Numbered from the stretch's first letter, positions 24,049 through 41,330 are shown. The stretch is 61,070 nt of DNA from Micromonospora orduensis (GCF_006228125.1 NZ_VDFY01000143.1:1-61070), one strand, 5' to 3'. A program made the numbers and translations. Notes: generated from the sequence alone by a model not told the origin.

Positions 24049-25119
24049 ATGACGATCGATCTGACCGCCCTCGGCTGGGACGCCGAGCGCGCGGCGTACG
24101 CCGCTTCCCGGGCTGAGTGCCGACCGGGCCGGGTGGCCCGGGCGGACCGGGGAGTCTGCACGGTGCTCAGCGCGTCCGGCCCAGTCCGGGCCAGCCTGGG
24201 CGGGACGGTGCTGGCCGCCGCCGCCCGGGACCCCTCCGCGCTGCCCTGTGCGGGCGACTGGGTGCTGCTCGGGCACTGGCCCGACGGCCGGGTCACCGTG
24301 GAGGCGGTGCTGCCGCGACGGACCGCGCTGATCCGCCGTACCGCCGGCAAGGACGCCAGCGGCCAGGTGCTCGCCACCAACCTCGACACGGCCGCCGTCG
24401 TCGAGCCGGTGCACCCGGAGCCGGACGTCGGCCGGATCGAGCGACTGCTCTCCCTGGTGTACGGGTCCGGGGCGCGGCCGCTGGTCGTGCTGACCAAGGC
24501 CGACCTCGCGGCCGACCCGGCCGCGCTGGCCCGGCAGCTCGCCGCGGTCGCCCCCGGGGTGCCGGTGTTGCCGGTCAGCGCCGAGCGCGGCGCCGGGCTC
24601 GACCGGCTGCGCGGGGAGGTGGCGCCGGGCCGCACCCTCGGTCTGCTCGGGCCGTCCGGCGCCGGCAAGTCGAGCCTGGTCAACGCACTCGCCGGCGCGG
24701 TGATGATGCCGACGCAGGCGATCCGGCGGGTGGACGGCAAGGGGCGGCACACCACCACCTGGCGGGCACTCGTACCGATCCCCGGCGGCGGGGCGGTGAT
24801 CGACACGCCCGGCGTGCGGGCGGTCGGCCTGCTCGACGGCGTGGCCGGGCTCGACCGGGCGTTCGCCGACATCGCCGGGTTGGCCGAGGGCTGCCGGTAC
24901 GCCGACTGCGGGCACGACGGCGAGCCGGCGTGCGCCGTCCGGGATGCGCTGCGCAGCGGTGAGCTCTCCACCCGCCGGTGGGAGAGCTGGCGGCGGCTGC
25001 AGGGTGAGGTGGCCCACGAGAGTCGACGCCGGGAGGCGCGGCTGGCCGCCGAGCGGCGTGGCGGATGGCGTTCGGCCCGACGGCGGGCGGCCCGTCCACC
25101 GGCGCCCGGCGGCTACTGA
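24049..25119 (+). CDS. rsgA: Ribosome small subunit-dependent GTPase A
   Basis: Circularly permuted GTPase (RsgA/YjeQ) that checks late 30S subunit maturation. 356 residues: N-terminal OB-type region, then G4 (VVLTKADLA), G5 (VLPVSAERG), G1 (LLGPSGAGKSSLVNAL) and G3 (VIDTPGVRAVGL) in permuted order, followed by the zinc knuckle (CRYADCGHDGEPACAVRDAL) and a basic tail rich in Arg. ATG chosen with GAGGAT 8 nt upstream. A short coupled ORF precedes it. Divergent from the MDMPI gene. Confidence 0.95.
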   Translation: MTIDLTALGWDAERAAYAASRAECRPGRVARADRGVCTVLSASGPVRASLGGTVLAAAARDPSALPCAGDWVLLGHWPDGRVTVEAVLPRRTALIRRTAGKDASGQVLATNLDTAAVVEPVHPEPDVGRIERLLSLVYGSGARPLVVLTKADLAADPAALARQLAAVAPGVPVLPVSAERGAGLDRLRGEVAPGRTLGLLGPSGAGKSSLVNALAGAVMMPTQAIRRVDGKGRHTTTWRALVPIPGGGAVIDTPGVRAVGLLDGVAGLDRAFADIAGLAEGCRYADCGHDGEPACAVRDALRSGELSTRRWESWRRLQGEVAHESRRREARLAAERRGGWRSARRRAARPPAPGGY

Positions 25120-25310
25120 CCCGGCGGCGTGGCGAGGGCTCGCGGGGCGCGGCCGACCGGGCTGAGCTGGGGAATGTGCGGGCGGGGGAAACTGTCGTAC
25201 CTCGGGGCTAGAGTTGCCGAGGCGCGTTTTCCGCGCCCGCACGACCGCTCAGAATCACTCCAGAGCGGGACAGATCCTCCGCTTCGTCTTCTCCCGGGAG
25301 TACACGCACC

Positions 25311-28256
<2,946 letters not shown>

Positions 28257-28284
28257 CCCCGGCCGGGCTTGGTCGGTTTTGTCC

Positions 28285-28310
28285 GGGGCGGGTCCGGTCG
28301 GGCCCGCCCC
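28285..28310 (+). terminator. Stem-loop after uvrA
   Basis: 11-bp arms (28285-28295 and 28300-28310) with one G-T wobble and a 4-nt loop, 28 nt after the uvrA stop. Confidence 0.6.
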
Positions 28311-28424
28311 GTCCGCATTTCCCGGGTCGGGCAGGCGGCGGCGTGAACCATCCGGCACAGTTGCCCGTGTCAAGAAGTGCGGCCGGCTTTCGACCCGGCG
28401 CTGTGGGCAAGAGAGAGGCGAGGC

Positions 28425-28907
28425 ATGAGTGACGATCAGGCGCTGACCGGTCCGGGTACGCAGACCCGTCGAGCCCTGCTCACCGGCGTCGGGGCGGTCG
28501 GCGCGGCCGTCGTCCTGGCCGGCTGCGGCAGCGACGCCGGTGGCGAGGGCGCTGCCCCGACCAGCGGCGGCCCGGCGGTGCCCAGCACCGGCGACGCCGG
28601 CGGCGGCGATCGGCAGAATGCCCAGTCGCTGGCCACCACCGCCGACATCCCGGTCGGAGGCGGCAAGGTCCTCGCCACCGAAGGTGTGGTCATCACCCAG
28701 CCCACGGCGGGCCAGTTCAAGGGCTTCAGCCCGATCTGTACGCACCAGAACTGCCCGGTGACGAACGTCGACGGCGGCACCATCAACTGCACCTGCCACA
28801 ACAGCAAGTTCTCGATCGAGGACGGCTCGGTGAAGGCCGGCCCGGCCACCAAGCCGCTGCCGCCCAGGGACATCAAGGTCACCGGCGACCAGATCTCCCT
28901 CGCCTGA
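28425..28907 (+). CDS. Tat-exported Rieske [2Fe-2S] lipoprotein
   Basis: A 160-residue exported electron-transfer protein. Twin-arginine TRRALLTG (14-21) is followed by a hydrophobic stretch and lipobox LAGC (31-34), then a Gly/Ser/Ala-rich linker. The Rieske domain has ICTHQNCPV and CTCHNSKFSIEDGS, that is CxH and CxxH ligands plus the extra disulfide cysteines of high-potential Rieske proteins. ATG at 28425 chosen for the Tat signal; an upstream in-frame codon gives an unlikely N-terminus. It stands alone between uvrA and uvrC; partner oxidoreductase unknown. Confidence 0.92.
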   Translation: MSDDQALTGPGTQTRRALLTGVGAVGAAVVLAGCGSDAGGEGAAPTSGGPAVPSTGDAGGGDRQNAQSLATTADIPVGGGKVLATEGVVITQPTAGQFKGFSPICTHQNCPVTNVDGGTINCTCHNSKFSIEDGSVKAGPATKPLPPRDIKVTGDQISLA

Positions 28908-28933
28908 CCGGCCGCGCCCCCGGCAGGACGCCG

Positions 28934-28978
28934 CCGCTTGATCGACCCGCCCTCCGGGAACCCGAGTCGATCAAGCGG
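28934..28978. repeat. Palindromic element with CTTGATCGAC arms
   Basis: Perfect 13-bp arms (28934-28946 and 28966-28978) around a 19-nt loop, in the gap between the Rieske gene and uvrC. The CTTGATC core recurs in the palindrome at 60994-61049, suggesting a dispersed family; it may also terminate the Rieske transcript. Confidence 0.65.
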
Positions 28979-29018
28979 TTGCGGTGGCCTGTCGGGGGCG
29001 CGGACTAGGCTTGTCGGT

Positions 29019-31007
29019 GTGGCTGACCCCTCGACCTACCGCCCCGCACCCGGCACCATCCCGGAGCTACCGGGGGTCTACCGCTTTCGTGACGGCACCG
29101 GCCGGGTGATCTACGTCGGTAAGGCGCGAAACCTGCGCAGCCGGCTCAACTCCTACTTCGGCGACGTGTGGAACCTGCACGAGCGCACCCGGCAGATGGT
29201 CACCACCGCCGAGTCGGTGGACTGGATCACCGTCGGCACCGAGGTCGAGGCGCTCCAGCAGGAGTTCACCTGGATCAAGCAGTACGACCCCCGGTTCAAC
29301 GTCCGCTACCGCGACGACAAGTCGTACCCGTACCTGGCCGTCACCCTCGACGAGAAGTACCCCCGGCTACAGGTGATGCGCGGCGCCAAGCGCAAGGGGG
29401 TGCGCTACTTCGGTCCGTACTCGCATGCCTGGGCCATCCGGGAGACCCTCGACCTGCTGCTGCGGGTGTTCCCCGCCCGGACCTGCTCCGCCGGGGTGTT
29501 CAAGCGGGCCGGCCAGGTCGGCCGTCCCTGCCTGCTCGGCTACATCGGCAAATGCTCCGCGCCGTGCGTCGGCACCGTCTCCGCCGACGAACACCGCGCC
29601 ATCGTGGACGGCTTCTGCGACTTCATGGCCGGACGCACCGACACCATGGTCCGCAAGCTCGAACGCGAGATGACCGAGGCGAGCGAGCAACTGGAGTTCG
29701 AGCGGGCCGCCCGACTACGCGACGACGTGGCCGCGCTGCGCCGGGCCATGGAGAAGCAGACAGTGGTGCTGGGCGACGGCACCGACGCCGACGTGGTCGC
29801 GTTCGCCGACGACCCCCTCGAGGCGGCCGTGCAGGTCTTCCACGTCCGCGACGGCCGGGTCCGCGGCCAGCGCGGCTGGGTGGTCGAGAAGACCGAGGAC
29901 CTGACCACCGGAGACCTCGTCCACCACTTCTGCACCCAGGTGTACGGCGGCGAACACGGCGAGGGCGACGTGCCCCGCGAGCTGCTGGTGCCCGAGCTGC
30001 CCGCCGACGCCGACGCCCTCGCGGAATGGCTCAGCACCCACCGGGGCAGCCGGGTGTCGCTGCGGGTGCCGCAGCGCGGCGACAAGCGCTCACTCATGGA
30101 GACGGTCGAGCGCAACGCCAAGGACGCGCTGGCCCGGCACAAACTCAAGCGGTCCGGTGACCTGACCACCCGGGGCAAGGCCCTGGACGAGATCAGCGAG
30201 GCGCTGGGCATGCGCACCTCGCCGCTGCGCATCGAGTGCTTCGACATCTCCCAGATCCAGGGCACCGACGTCGTGGCCAGCATGGTGGTCTTCGAGGACG
30301 GGCTGCCCCGCAAGAGTGAGTACCGGCGGTTCATCGTCCGAGGCGCCACCGACGACCTCTCCGCGATGTCCGAGGTGCTGCGCCGCCGCTTCGCCCGCTA
30401 CCTGGACTCGCGGGCCGAGACGGGCGAGGTGGGGGTGGAGTCGGCCGACGACCCGGCCGCCCCGGGAGGCGCCGTCGATCCGCAGGTGGGCATCCTCATC
30501 GACCCGACCACCGGGCGGCCGCGCAAATTCGCGTACCCCCCGCAGTTGGTGGTCGTCGACGGCGGCGCACCGCAGGTCGCGGCCGCCGCCCAGGCCCTCG
30601 CCGACCTGGGCATCGACGACGTGGCGCTGTGCGGACTGGCCAAGCGGCTGGAGGAGGTGTGGCTCCCCGACGACGAGTTCCCGGTCATCCTGCCCCGCAC
30701 CTCCGAAGGGCTCTACCTGCTGCAACGGGTCCGCGATGAGGCGCACCGCTTCGCCATCACCTTCCACCGGCAACGCCGCTCCAAGCGGATGACCGAATCG
30801 GCACTGGACCACGTACCCGGCCTGGGCGAGGTGCGGCGCAAGGCGCTGCTGCGGCACTTCGGGTCGCTCAAGCGGCTGTCCGCCGCCACCGTGGACGAGA
30901 TCACCGAGGTGCCCGGCCTGGGCCGTCGCACCGCCGAGGCGATCCTGGCCGCCCTCGACAAGGGCGATCGCGCCGACGAAGGCGCGGGGGCCACCCCCGG
31001 CACGTAA
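29019..31007 (+). CDS. uvrC: Excinuclease ABC subunit C
   Basis: Dual-incision nuclease of nucleotide excision repair, 662 residues. GIY-YIG domain at the N-terminus ([30 protein letters not shown]), Cys region ([15 protein letters not shown]), UVR motif ([33 protein letters not shown]), RNase H-like 3' domain ([33 protein letters not shown]), then a helix-hairpin-helix pair ([37 protein letters not shown]). GTG start at [16 protein letters not shown]; the 27 codons before it lack homology and include the palindrome above. In most actinobacteria uvrC is followed closely by rapZ; here 3.5 kb intervene. Confidence 0.97.
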   Translation: MADPSTYRPAPGTIPELPGVYRFRDGTGRVIYVGKARNLRSRLNSYFGDVWNLHERTRQMVTTAESVDWITVGTEVEALQQEFTWIKQYDPRFNVRYRDDKSYPYLAVTLDEKYPRLQVMRGAKRKGVRYFGPYSHAWAIRETLDLLLRVFPARTCSAGVFKRAGQVGRPCLLGYIGKCSAPCVGTVSADEHRAIVDGFCDFMAGRTDTMVRKLEREMTEASEQLEFERAARLRDDVAALRRAMEKQTVVLGDGTDADVVAFADDPLEAAVQVFHVRDGRVRGQRGWVVEKTEDLTTGDLVHHFCTQVYGGEHGEGDVPRELLVPELPADADALAEWLSTHRGSRVSLRVPQRGDKRSLMETVERNAKDALARHKLKRSGDLTTRGKALDEISEALGMRTSPLRIECFDISQIQGTDVVASMVVFEDGLPRKSEYRRFIVRGATDDLSAMSEVLRRRFARYLDSRAETGEVGVESADDPAAPGGAVDPQVGILIDPTTGRPRKFAYPPQLVVVDGGAPQVAAAAQALADLGIDDVALCGLAKRLEEVWLPDDEFPVILPRTSEGLYLLQRVRDEAHRFAITFHRQRRSKRMTESALDHVPGLGEVRRKALLRHFGSLKRLSAATVDEITEVPGLGRRTAEAILAALDKGDRADEGAGATPGT

Positions 31008-31812
31008 ACGCCGCCCTCTCCTGCTCGACCCTTGTCGTGGTGGCCTCGTGATCGGCCTGTTTCCGGGTTTCAGCGTGATCTGGCGCGTGCAGCGGCGGAG
31101 CCGCCGTGGACGCGCTTCGTGGTCGCGCGAGGTGGCGCATGGTCTCGCATGATCGTGCTTGTATGTCGCATTCGGCCCTGGGCCGCTCTCGAGCCACCCG
31201 CTACTGCCGTCTGCTCCGGCCCCGCCATCCCCGCCCGGGTGGGCGCAGCTTCAGGGAAGTTGCTGCCTCAGGCGGCAGCAAGGCAGCAGTTTCCCCGACG
31301 CTGTGTGGATCTTGGAGGTCGTGTCGTGTGGTGGGGTCCGGGCGGAGATGTCCGGATCCGTCCGAGGCCGAGGGGGGGACGTGTCGCATCGAGCTGAGAC
31401 CGGGTGGGACGTGTTCGGATCGGGCCGGGTTCGAATGGGCGCCGTGTCGGATTCGGGCTGCGTCTGGCTGTGGGTGTGTCCGGCGGTGTGCGGTTTGTGC
31501 CGTGGGCGGGGCCACTCCGGTGGCGGAATCGGGGGCCGGGCGGGGTCGTTATACCTGGCACGCGGCTTGAACCGAGTCGGTGGAATGCGCCGCCGGCCGG
31601 GTTGGTTACATCCCCCGCACGGCCGAGCCCCACGAGGCTGACAGCGCGGTGGAATGATCCGCCGCCGCCGGCCGTTGCACAGTCTCCCGATGCCGGCCCC
31701 CTCGCAGGGGCTGCCGGGTGCAGAACTTTTCCCCCGAACATCCGCGCCGCCGCCGTGATCCCCCCTTTTGCGGTGGTGCGGTATCCCCCGATATGCAGAG
31801 GAGCACGCCATC
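31008..31812. other. 805-bp intergenic region, no credible gene
   Basis: Open frames exist on both strands, but their translations are low-complexity Arg/Pro/Gly/Ser strings without domain features or ribosome-binding sites, and none shows normal start context. From about 31320 to 31560 the plus strand is strongly G/T-biased with degenerate GTGTCGGAT-like and GTTCGGATCGGG-like repeats. One copy of a dispersed hairpin repeat lies at 31243-31314. The last 70 bp are the leader of the C39-like gene (GAGGAG about 10 nt before its ATG). No tRNA or riboswitch class was recognised. Confidence 0.6.
31243..31314 (-). repeat. Dispersed hairpin repeat, copy 1 (REP-like)
   Basis: Read on the minus strand it begins CAAGATCCACACAG, contains GGGGAAACTGCTG and GCAGCAACTTCCCTGAAG, and so matches the element at 52925-53000 over its whole length. 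The arms form a 15-bp imperfect stem (31253-31267 with 31281-31295). Confidence 0.7.
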
Positions 31813-32469
31813 ATGCGTACCGATCTGATGCGTAAGACCGCTCTGACCGCTGCTGGGCTCGCGTTCGCCGGTGGTGCCATCGCCGGTCCGGTGACCGCCG
31901 CGTACGCGATGTCGGACGCCAAGCCGGCTTCGCAGACGCAGGCTGACCGTCAGAGCGGTGAGCGGGAGTTGGGTGTGCGTTACGAGGCGCAGCCGAACTT
32001 CTACTACTGCGGCCCGGCCGCGACCCGTAACGCCCTGAGTGTGCAGGGTAAGAACATCAACGTTGATGACATGGCCAAGGAGATGGGCACCACCGAGGCC
32101 GGCACCAACTCGATCAACGACATCACCCCGGTGCTGAACAAGGAGACCGGTAAGAGCGACGCCTACCACTCCGTGGAGATCTCCACCCCCACCGCGGACG
32201 GTAAGCAGACCGACAAGCTGCGCGCCGACATCGTCAAGACCGTCGACGACGGTCGGGCCGTGGTCGCGAACATCGCCGGCACCAGCACCGACGTCGACGG
32301 CAACGTCCACTCCTTCGAGGGCGGGCACTACATCAGCGTCGTCGGGTACCGCGACAACGGCCAGACGGTGAAGATCGCCGACTCGGCCAACCCCGACACC
32401 GCCTCCTACTGGATCAGCGTCGAGCACCTCGCGGACTGGATCGCCACCCGCGGCTACTCCACCAGCTGA
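31813..32469 (+). CDS. Secreted C39-like (papain-fold) cysteine peptidase family protein
   Basis: A 218-residue exported protein. Signal peptide residues 1-31 (MRKTALTAAGLAFAGG..TAAYA). The mature part is a peptidase_C39_2 domain: Cys66 in NFYYCGPAATRNALS (oxyanion Gln is not obvious; Asn62 precedes), His172 in GGHYISVVGY and Asp190 in KIADSANP form the expected Cys-His-Asp set. No transporter or propeptide substrate is nearby, so it is not a bacteriocin exporter; cell-wall or extracellular proteolysis is plausible. Codon choice (CGT, GGT runs at the 5' end) differs from its neighbours and suggests high expression. Ends at a strong bidirectional terminator. Confidence 0.85.
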   Translation: MRTDLMRKTALTAAGLAFAGGAIAGPVTAAYAMSDAKPASQTQADRQSGERELGVRYEAQPNFYYCGPAATRNALSVQGKNINVDDMAKEMGTTEAGTNSINDITPVLNKETGKSDAYHSVEISTPTADGKQTDKLRADIVKTVDDGRAVVANIAGTSTDVDGNVHSFEGGHYISVVGYRDNGQTVKIADSANPDTASYWISVEHLADWIATRGYSTS

Positions 32470-32487
32470 CCCACACCACCGAACACT

Positions 32488-32523
32488 GAAGGGCCGGACC
32501 CCACCACAGGGGTCCGGCCCTTC
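32488..32523. terminator. Strong bidirectional terminator between C39-like gene and recQ
   Basis: Perfect 15-bp arms (32488-32502 and 32509-32523) with a 6-nt loop in the gap between convergent genes. Confidence 0.85.
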
Positions 32524-32535
32524 AACACATCCAGG

Positions 32536-34377
<1,842 letters not shown>

Positions 34378-34552
34378 CCGCGGAGTCTACGAGCCCACCC
34401 CGACACCGCACGCCCGGCGCACCCGAGCCGCGGGCGCGCCGCGTGACCCGTGCCGGGTGCCCGGCTCCCCGCCGCGCGGCGGGATAGAGTCGCTGATTGA
34501 CCAATCGCGGCCGATGGCGGCCGCGGCGCCACGGGCTTGGGGGGACGTACGG

Positions 34553-35485
34553 GTGAGCGAGGCGCGCACAGCCGCAGACCGGGTCGACGCCCCGACGGGC
34601 GCCGACGGGCAGGCGACGGCCGAGTCGGAGACCACGCTGGTGGTGGTCACGGGGCTCTCCGGTGGCGGCCGCAGCACCGTGGCCCGCGCGTTGGAGAACG
34701 TCGGCTACTACGTGGTGGACAACCTGCCGCAGGCGTTGATGCTGGACATGGCCGAGTTGGCGTTCAAGGCCGGGGGAGCTGCCCGGCGTACGGCCATGGT
34801 GCTGGACGTGCGGTCGCGGGCCTTCTCCACGGACCTGGCCGGGGCGATCCGCGAGCTCAAGGAGCGCGGCTTCTCGCCCCGGGTGGTCTTCGTCGACGCC
34901 GACGACGAGGTGCTGATCCGGCGGTTCGAGAGTGTGCGCCGGTCGCACCCGTTGCAGGGCGAGGGGCGGCTGGCCGACGGCATCGCCGTGGAACGCGGGC
35001 TGCTGGAGGAGGCCCGCGACCAGGCCGACGTGATCATCGACACCAGTCACCTGAACGTCAACCAGCTCCGGCGGCGCATCGAGGAGCTGTTCGGCGGCGA
35101 GGACGCCCGCCGGCTGCGGGTGACCGTGCTGTCGTTCGGGTTCAAGTACGGCCTGCCGCCGGACGCCGACTTCGTGCTGGACGCCCGGTTCCTGCCCAAT
35201 CCGTACTGGGTGCCGGAGCTGCGGGAGCACACCGGGCGGGAGGAGGCGGTCAGCGCGTACGTGCTGGGTCAGGAGGGCGCGGACGCCTTCGTCGCCTCGT
35301 ACGCCGACCTGGTCAACGCGACCACCACGGGCTTCGAGCGGGAGGGCAAGCGGTACCTGACGGTCGCCGTGGGCTGCACCGGCGGCAAGCACCGAAGCGT
35401 GGCCATCGCCGAGGAGCTGGCCGGGCGGCTGCGCCAGTCCGGGTTGGCGGCCAACGCGCAGCACCGTGACCTGGGGCGGGAATGA
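34553..35485 (+). CDS. rapZ: RNase adapter protein RapZ (YvcJ family)
   Basis: Nucleotide- and RNA-binding regulator; in E. coli RapZ controls amino-sugar supply, in actinobacteria its role is less clear. 310 residues: P-loop TGLSGGGRSTVARALENVGYYVVDNLPQALM, DVRSRAF, FVDADDEVLIRRFESVRRSHPL, DTSHLNVNQLRRRI and the C-terminal FGFKYGLPPDADFVLDARFLPNPYW...VAVGCTGGKHRSVAIAEELA. The Walker A lysine position is Arg. GTG start chosen just before the disordered N-terminal tail; the frame is open upstream without homology. First gene of rapZ-yvcK-whiA, with a 4-bp ATGA overlap into yvcK. Confidence 0.95.
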   Translation: MSEARTAADRVDAPTGADGQATAESETTLVVVTGLSGGGRSTVARALENVGYYVVDNLPQALMLDMAELAFKAGGAARRTAMVLDVRSRAFSTDLAGAIRELKERGFSPRVVFVDADDEVLIRRFESVRRSHPLQGEGRLADGIAVERGLLEEARDQADVIIDTSHLNVNQLRRRIEELFGGEDARRLRVTVLSFGFKYGLPPDADFVLDARFLPNPYWVPELREHTGREEAVSAYVLGQEGADAFVASYADLVNATTTGFEREGKRYLTVAVGCTGGKHRSVAIAEELAGRLRQSGLAANAQHRDLGRE

Positions 35486-36513
35486 CGGCGCGTCGGGTGG
35501 TGGCGTTCGGTGGCGGGCACGGGCTGTCCGCGTCGCTGCGGGCGCTTCGCCACTGCGCTCCCGAACTCGACCTGGACATCACCGCGGTGGTGACGGTCGG
35601 CGACGACGGTGGGTCCAGTGGTCGGCTGCGCGCCGAGCGGGGTGGTCTGCCCCCGGGCGACCTGCGGCAGGCCCTGGTCGCGCTGGCCGGTGACCACCCG
35701 GCGACCCGGCGCAGCGCCGGGCTGTTCCAGCACCGCTTCGCCGCCGTTCCCGCGAACGACGCACCCGCGAACGACGTACCCCCACTCGGGGAGACCGACG
35801 CGGACCCGGCGGCGGCCCGCGCGGACGGGCTGGCCGGGCACGCGGTGGGCAACCTGGTGCTCTGCGGCCTCATGGAGCTGCTCGGCGACCCGGTGGCGGC
35901 GCTGGAACACGCCGGGGCGATGCTCGGCGCGGTCGGCCGGGTGCTGCCGATGTCCCGCCAGCCGGTGGGCATCGAGGCCCGGGTGCGCGGGGCGGACCCG
36001 GCCGCCCCCGACGAGGTGCGCACCGTACGCGGCCAGCACCAGGTGGCGGTCACCACCGGGCGGGTCGAGTCGCTGCGGCTCACCCCGGCCGCGCCGGCGG
36101 CCTGCGCGGAGGCCCTCGCGGCGATCGGCGCGGCGGACTGGTTGATCTTCGGACCGGGCAGTTGGTACACGAGCGTGCTTCCGCACCTGCTGGTGCCGCA
36201 GCTCGCCGACGCGATCGTGTCCAGCCCGGCCCGGCGGCTGGTCACCCTGAACCTCGCCGCCGAGAAGGAGACGCTCGGACTCTCCGTCGCCGATCATCTC
36301 GCGGCGCTGCGCTGGTACCTTCCCGAGCTCAAGGTGGATCTTGTGCTGGCCGACGCCAAGGCGGTGGGTGACCCCGAACCGGTCGAACGTGCGGCAGAAT
36401 CGCTGGGTGCCCGCCTGGTCCTCGCCCCCGTCGCCGTCACCGACGGCACTCCCCGCCATGATCCGGCTGCCCTGGGCGCCGCGCTGGTGCCTGTCCTGGG
36501 TGCCGATCGTTAG
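35482..36513 (+). CDS. yvcK: YvcK/CofD-like protein (gluconeogenesis factor family)
   Basis: UDP-sugar-binding CofD-like protein needed for growth on gluconeogenic carbon sources and for cell-wall homeostasis in Bacillus and mycobacteria (CuvA). 343 residues: RVVAFGGGHGLSASLRALR, VTVGDDGGSSGRLRAERGGLPPGDLRQALVALAG, GHAVGNLVLCGLMELLGDPVAALEHAGAMLGAVGRVLP, IFGPGSWYTSVLPHLLVPQLADAI. ATG overlaps the rapZ stop (ATGA). Confidence 0.95.
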   Translation: MTARRVVAFGGGHGLSASLRALRHCAPELDLDITAVVTVGDDGGSSGRLRAERGGLPPGDLRQALVALAGDHPATRRSAGLFQHRFAAVPANDAPANDVPPLGETDADPAAARADGLAGHAVGNLVLCGLMELLGDPVAALEHAGAMLGAVGRVLPMSRQPVGIEARVRGADPAAPDEVRTVRGQHQVAVTTGRVESLRLTPAAPAACAEALAAIGAADWLIFGPGSWYTSVLPHLLVPQLADAIVSSPARRLVTLNLAAEKETLGLSVADHLAALRWYLPELKVDLVLADAKAVGDPEPVERAAESLGARLVLAPVAVTDGTPRHDPAALGAALVPVLGADR

Positions 36514-36567
36514 ACACGTACGTAATCTCCGGCGACACGCCGGAACAGGTCCGTGAGGGGACGCACA

Positions 36568-40041
<3,474 letters not shown>

Positions 40042-40043
40042 GC

Positions 40044-40835
40044 ATGGCGAGCACGACCCGCCGGCCGTTGATGGCCGGCAACTGGAAGATGAACCTCAAC
40101 CACCTCGAGGCCAACCTGCTGGTGCAGAAGCTGGCCGCGAGCCTCACCGAGAAGCAGCTCACCGAGGTCGAGACGGTCGTGCTGCCCCCCTTCACCGCCC
40201 TGCGCACCGTGCAGACGGCGGTGGACGGCGACAAGCTGCTGATCGGCTACGGCGGGCAGGACCTATCCCCGCACACGGCGGGCGCGTACACCGGGGACAT
40301 CTCCGGCGTGATGCTCGCCAAGCTCGGCTGCACGTACGTGGTGGTCGGGCACTCCGAGCGGCGGGCCTACCACCACGAGGACGACGCGCTGGTCAACGCG
40401 AAGGTGAAGGCGGCGCTCACGCACGGCCTGACCCCGATCCTCTGCGTGGGGGAGGGGCTGGACGTGCGCGAGCAGGGCACCCACGTGGCGCACTGCGCCG
40501 ACCAGCTCGACGGGGGCCTCGCCGGGCTCACCGCCGAGCAGGTGCGGCAGGTCGTCATCGCGTACGAGCCGGTCTGGGCGATCGGCACCGGCAAGACCGC
40601 GACGCCGGAGGACGCCCAGGAGGTCTGCGGCGCGGTCCGGAAGCGGTTGGCGGAGCGCTTCGACGCCGAGACCGCCGACGCGGTCCGTATCCTGTACGGC
40701 GGCTCGGTCAAGGCGTCGAACGTCGCCTCGATCATGGCGCAGCCGGACGTGGACGGCGGCCTGGTGGGCGGCGCCAGCCTGGACGCGGAGGAATTCGCGC
40801 AGATCTGCCGGTTCCCCGAGCACATCGCCCGCTGA
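40044..40835 (+). CDS. tpiA: Triosephosphate isomerase
   Basis: Interconverts dihydroxyacetone phosphate and glyceraldehyde-3-phosphate; 263 residues. [18 protein letters not shown] (catalytic Lys), [16 protein letters not shown] (His), [23 protein letters not shown] (Glu) and [12 protein letters not shown] (phosphate loop). ATG 2 nt after the pgk stop. Ends the gap-pgk-tpiA glycolytic operon; secG follows after 95 bp. Confidence 0.98.
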   Translation: MASTTRRPLMAGNWKMNLNHLEANLLVQKLAASLTEKQLTEVETVVLPPFTALRTVQTAVDGDKLLIGYGGQDLSPHTAGAYTGDISGVMLAKLGCTYVVVGHSERRAYHHEDDALVNAKVKAALTHGLTPILCVGEGLDVREQGTHVAHCADQLDGGLAGLTAEQVRQVVIAYEPVWAIGTGKTATPEDAQEVCGAVRKRLAERFDAETADAVRILYGGSVKASNVASIMAQPDVDGGLVGGASLDAEEFAQICRFPEHIAR

Positions 40836-40930
40836 TCGCTCGCTATCCTTGACACCGCCCGTCCACCGGCCGGTGCCATCGTGCCCGACCTGTCCGGGCG
40901 AGGATCGCTACGAGAGGACTGCCCCCAGCC

Positions 40931-41191
40931 ATGCCGATCTGGTTCGCATACACGTTGATCGTGTTGCTGGTCATCACGAGCGTTCTGCTCACCCTGCTGA
41001 TCCTGCTGCACCGCGGTAAGGGCGGCGGACTGTCGAGCATGTTCGGCGGTGGCGTCAGCTCCAGCCTCGCCGGCTCCTCGGTGGCGGAGAAGAACCTGGA
41101 TCGTTACACCGTTCTGGTGGGCGTCGTCTGGTTCGCCGCCATCGTCGGGCTCGGCCTCTGGCTCCGCCTCCAGATGAACAGCGGCGCCTGA
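40931..41191 (+). CDS. secG: Preprotein translocase subunit SecG
   Basis: Small component of the SecYEG channel; 86 residues with two membrane helices (FAYTLIVLLVITSVLLTLLILL and TVLVGVVWFAAIVGLGLWL) flanking the conserved HRGKGGGLSSMFGGGVSSSLAGSSVAEKNLDR loop. ATG with GAGAGGAC about 11 nt upstream. A perfect TTGACA at 40849-40854 might be a -35 box, but no convincing -10 is aligned. Position after tpiA is conserved in actinobacteria. Confidence 0.97.
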   Translation: MPIWFAYTLIVLLVITSVLLTLLILLHRGKGGGLSSMFGGGVSSSLAGSSVAEKNLDRYTVLVGVVWFAAIVGLGLWLRLQMNSGA

Positions 41192-41214
41192 GCAGGCTCG
41201 TAAAGTCGTACAAT

Positions 41215-41254
41215 CTGCGCGCGGTCCGTCACTCGACGGGCCGCGCGCAGGCTT
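41215..41254 (+). terminator. Rho-independent-type terminator after secG
   Basis: 13-bp arms with one wobble (41215-41227 and 41238-41250) and a 10-nt loop, followed by GCTTTTCT, one of few hairpins in the window with a T-run. A TACAAT -10-like box (41209-41214) directly abuts the stem. Confidence 0.8.
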
Positions 41255-41330
41255 TTCTCCGCTGCACCGCGTCGCCCGCCGTCCACCCCCGAAGATGGCG
41301 GGTCCCCTCCGACGACAGGAGCGAGCAGCC

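Noticed and set aside
25120..25310. LexA/SOS box before uvrA
   Set aside because: No sequence resembling the actinobacterial TCGAAC-N4-GTTCGA box was found in this gap.
31251..31922. Minus-strand frame of 223 codons in the uvrC-C39 gap
   Set aside because: Pro/Arg/Thr-rich, no domain, no ribosome-binding site, and it runs into the start of the C39-like gene and over the REP-like repeat.
31813..32469. Bacteriocin or lanthipeptide exporter locus
   Set aside because: The C39-like domain stands alone with a signal peptide; there is no ABC transporter, precursor peptide or modification enzyme.
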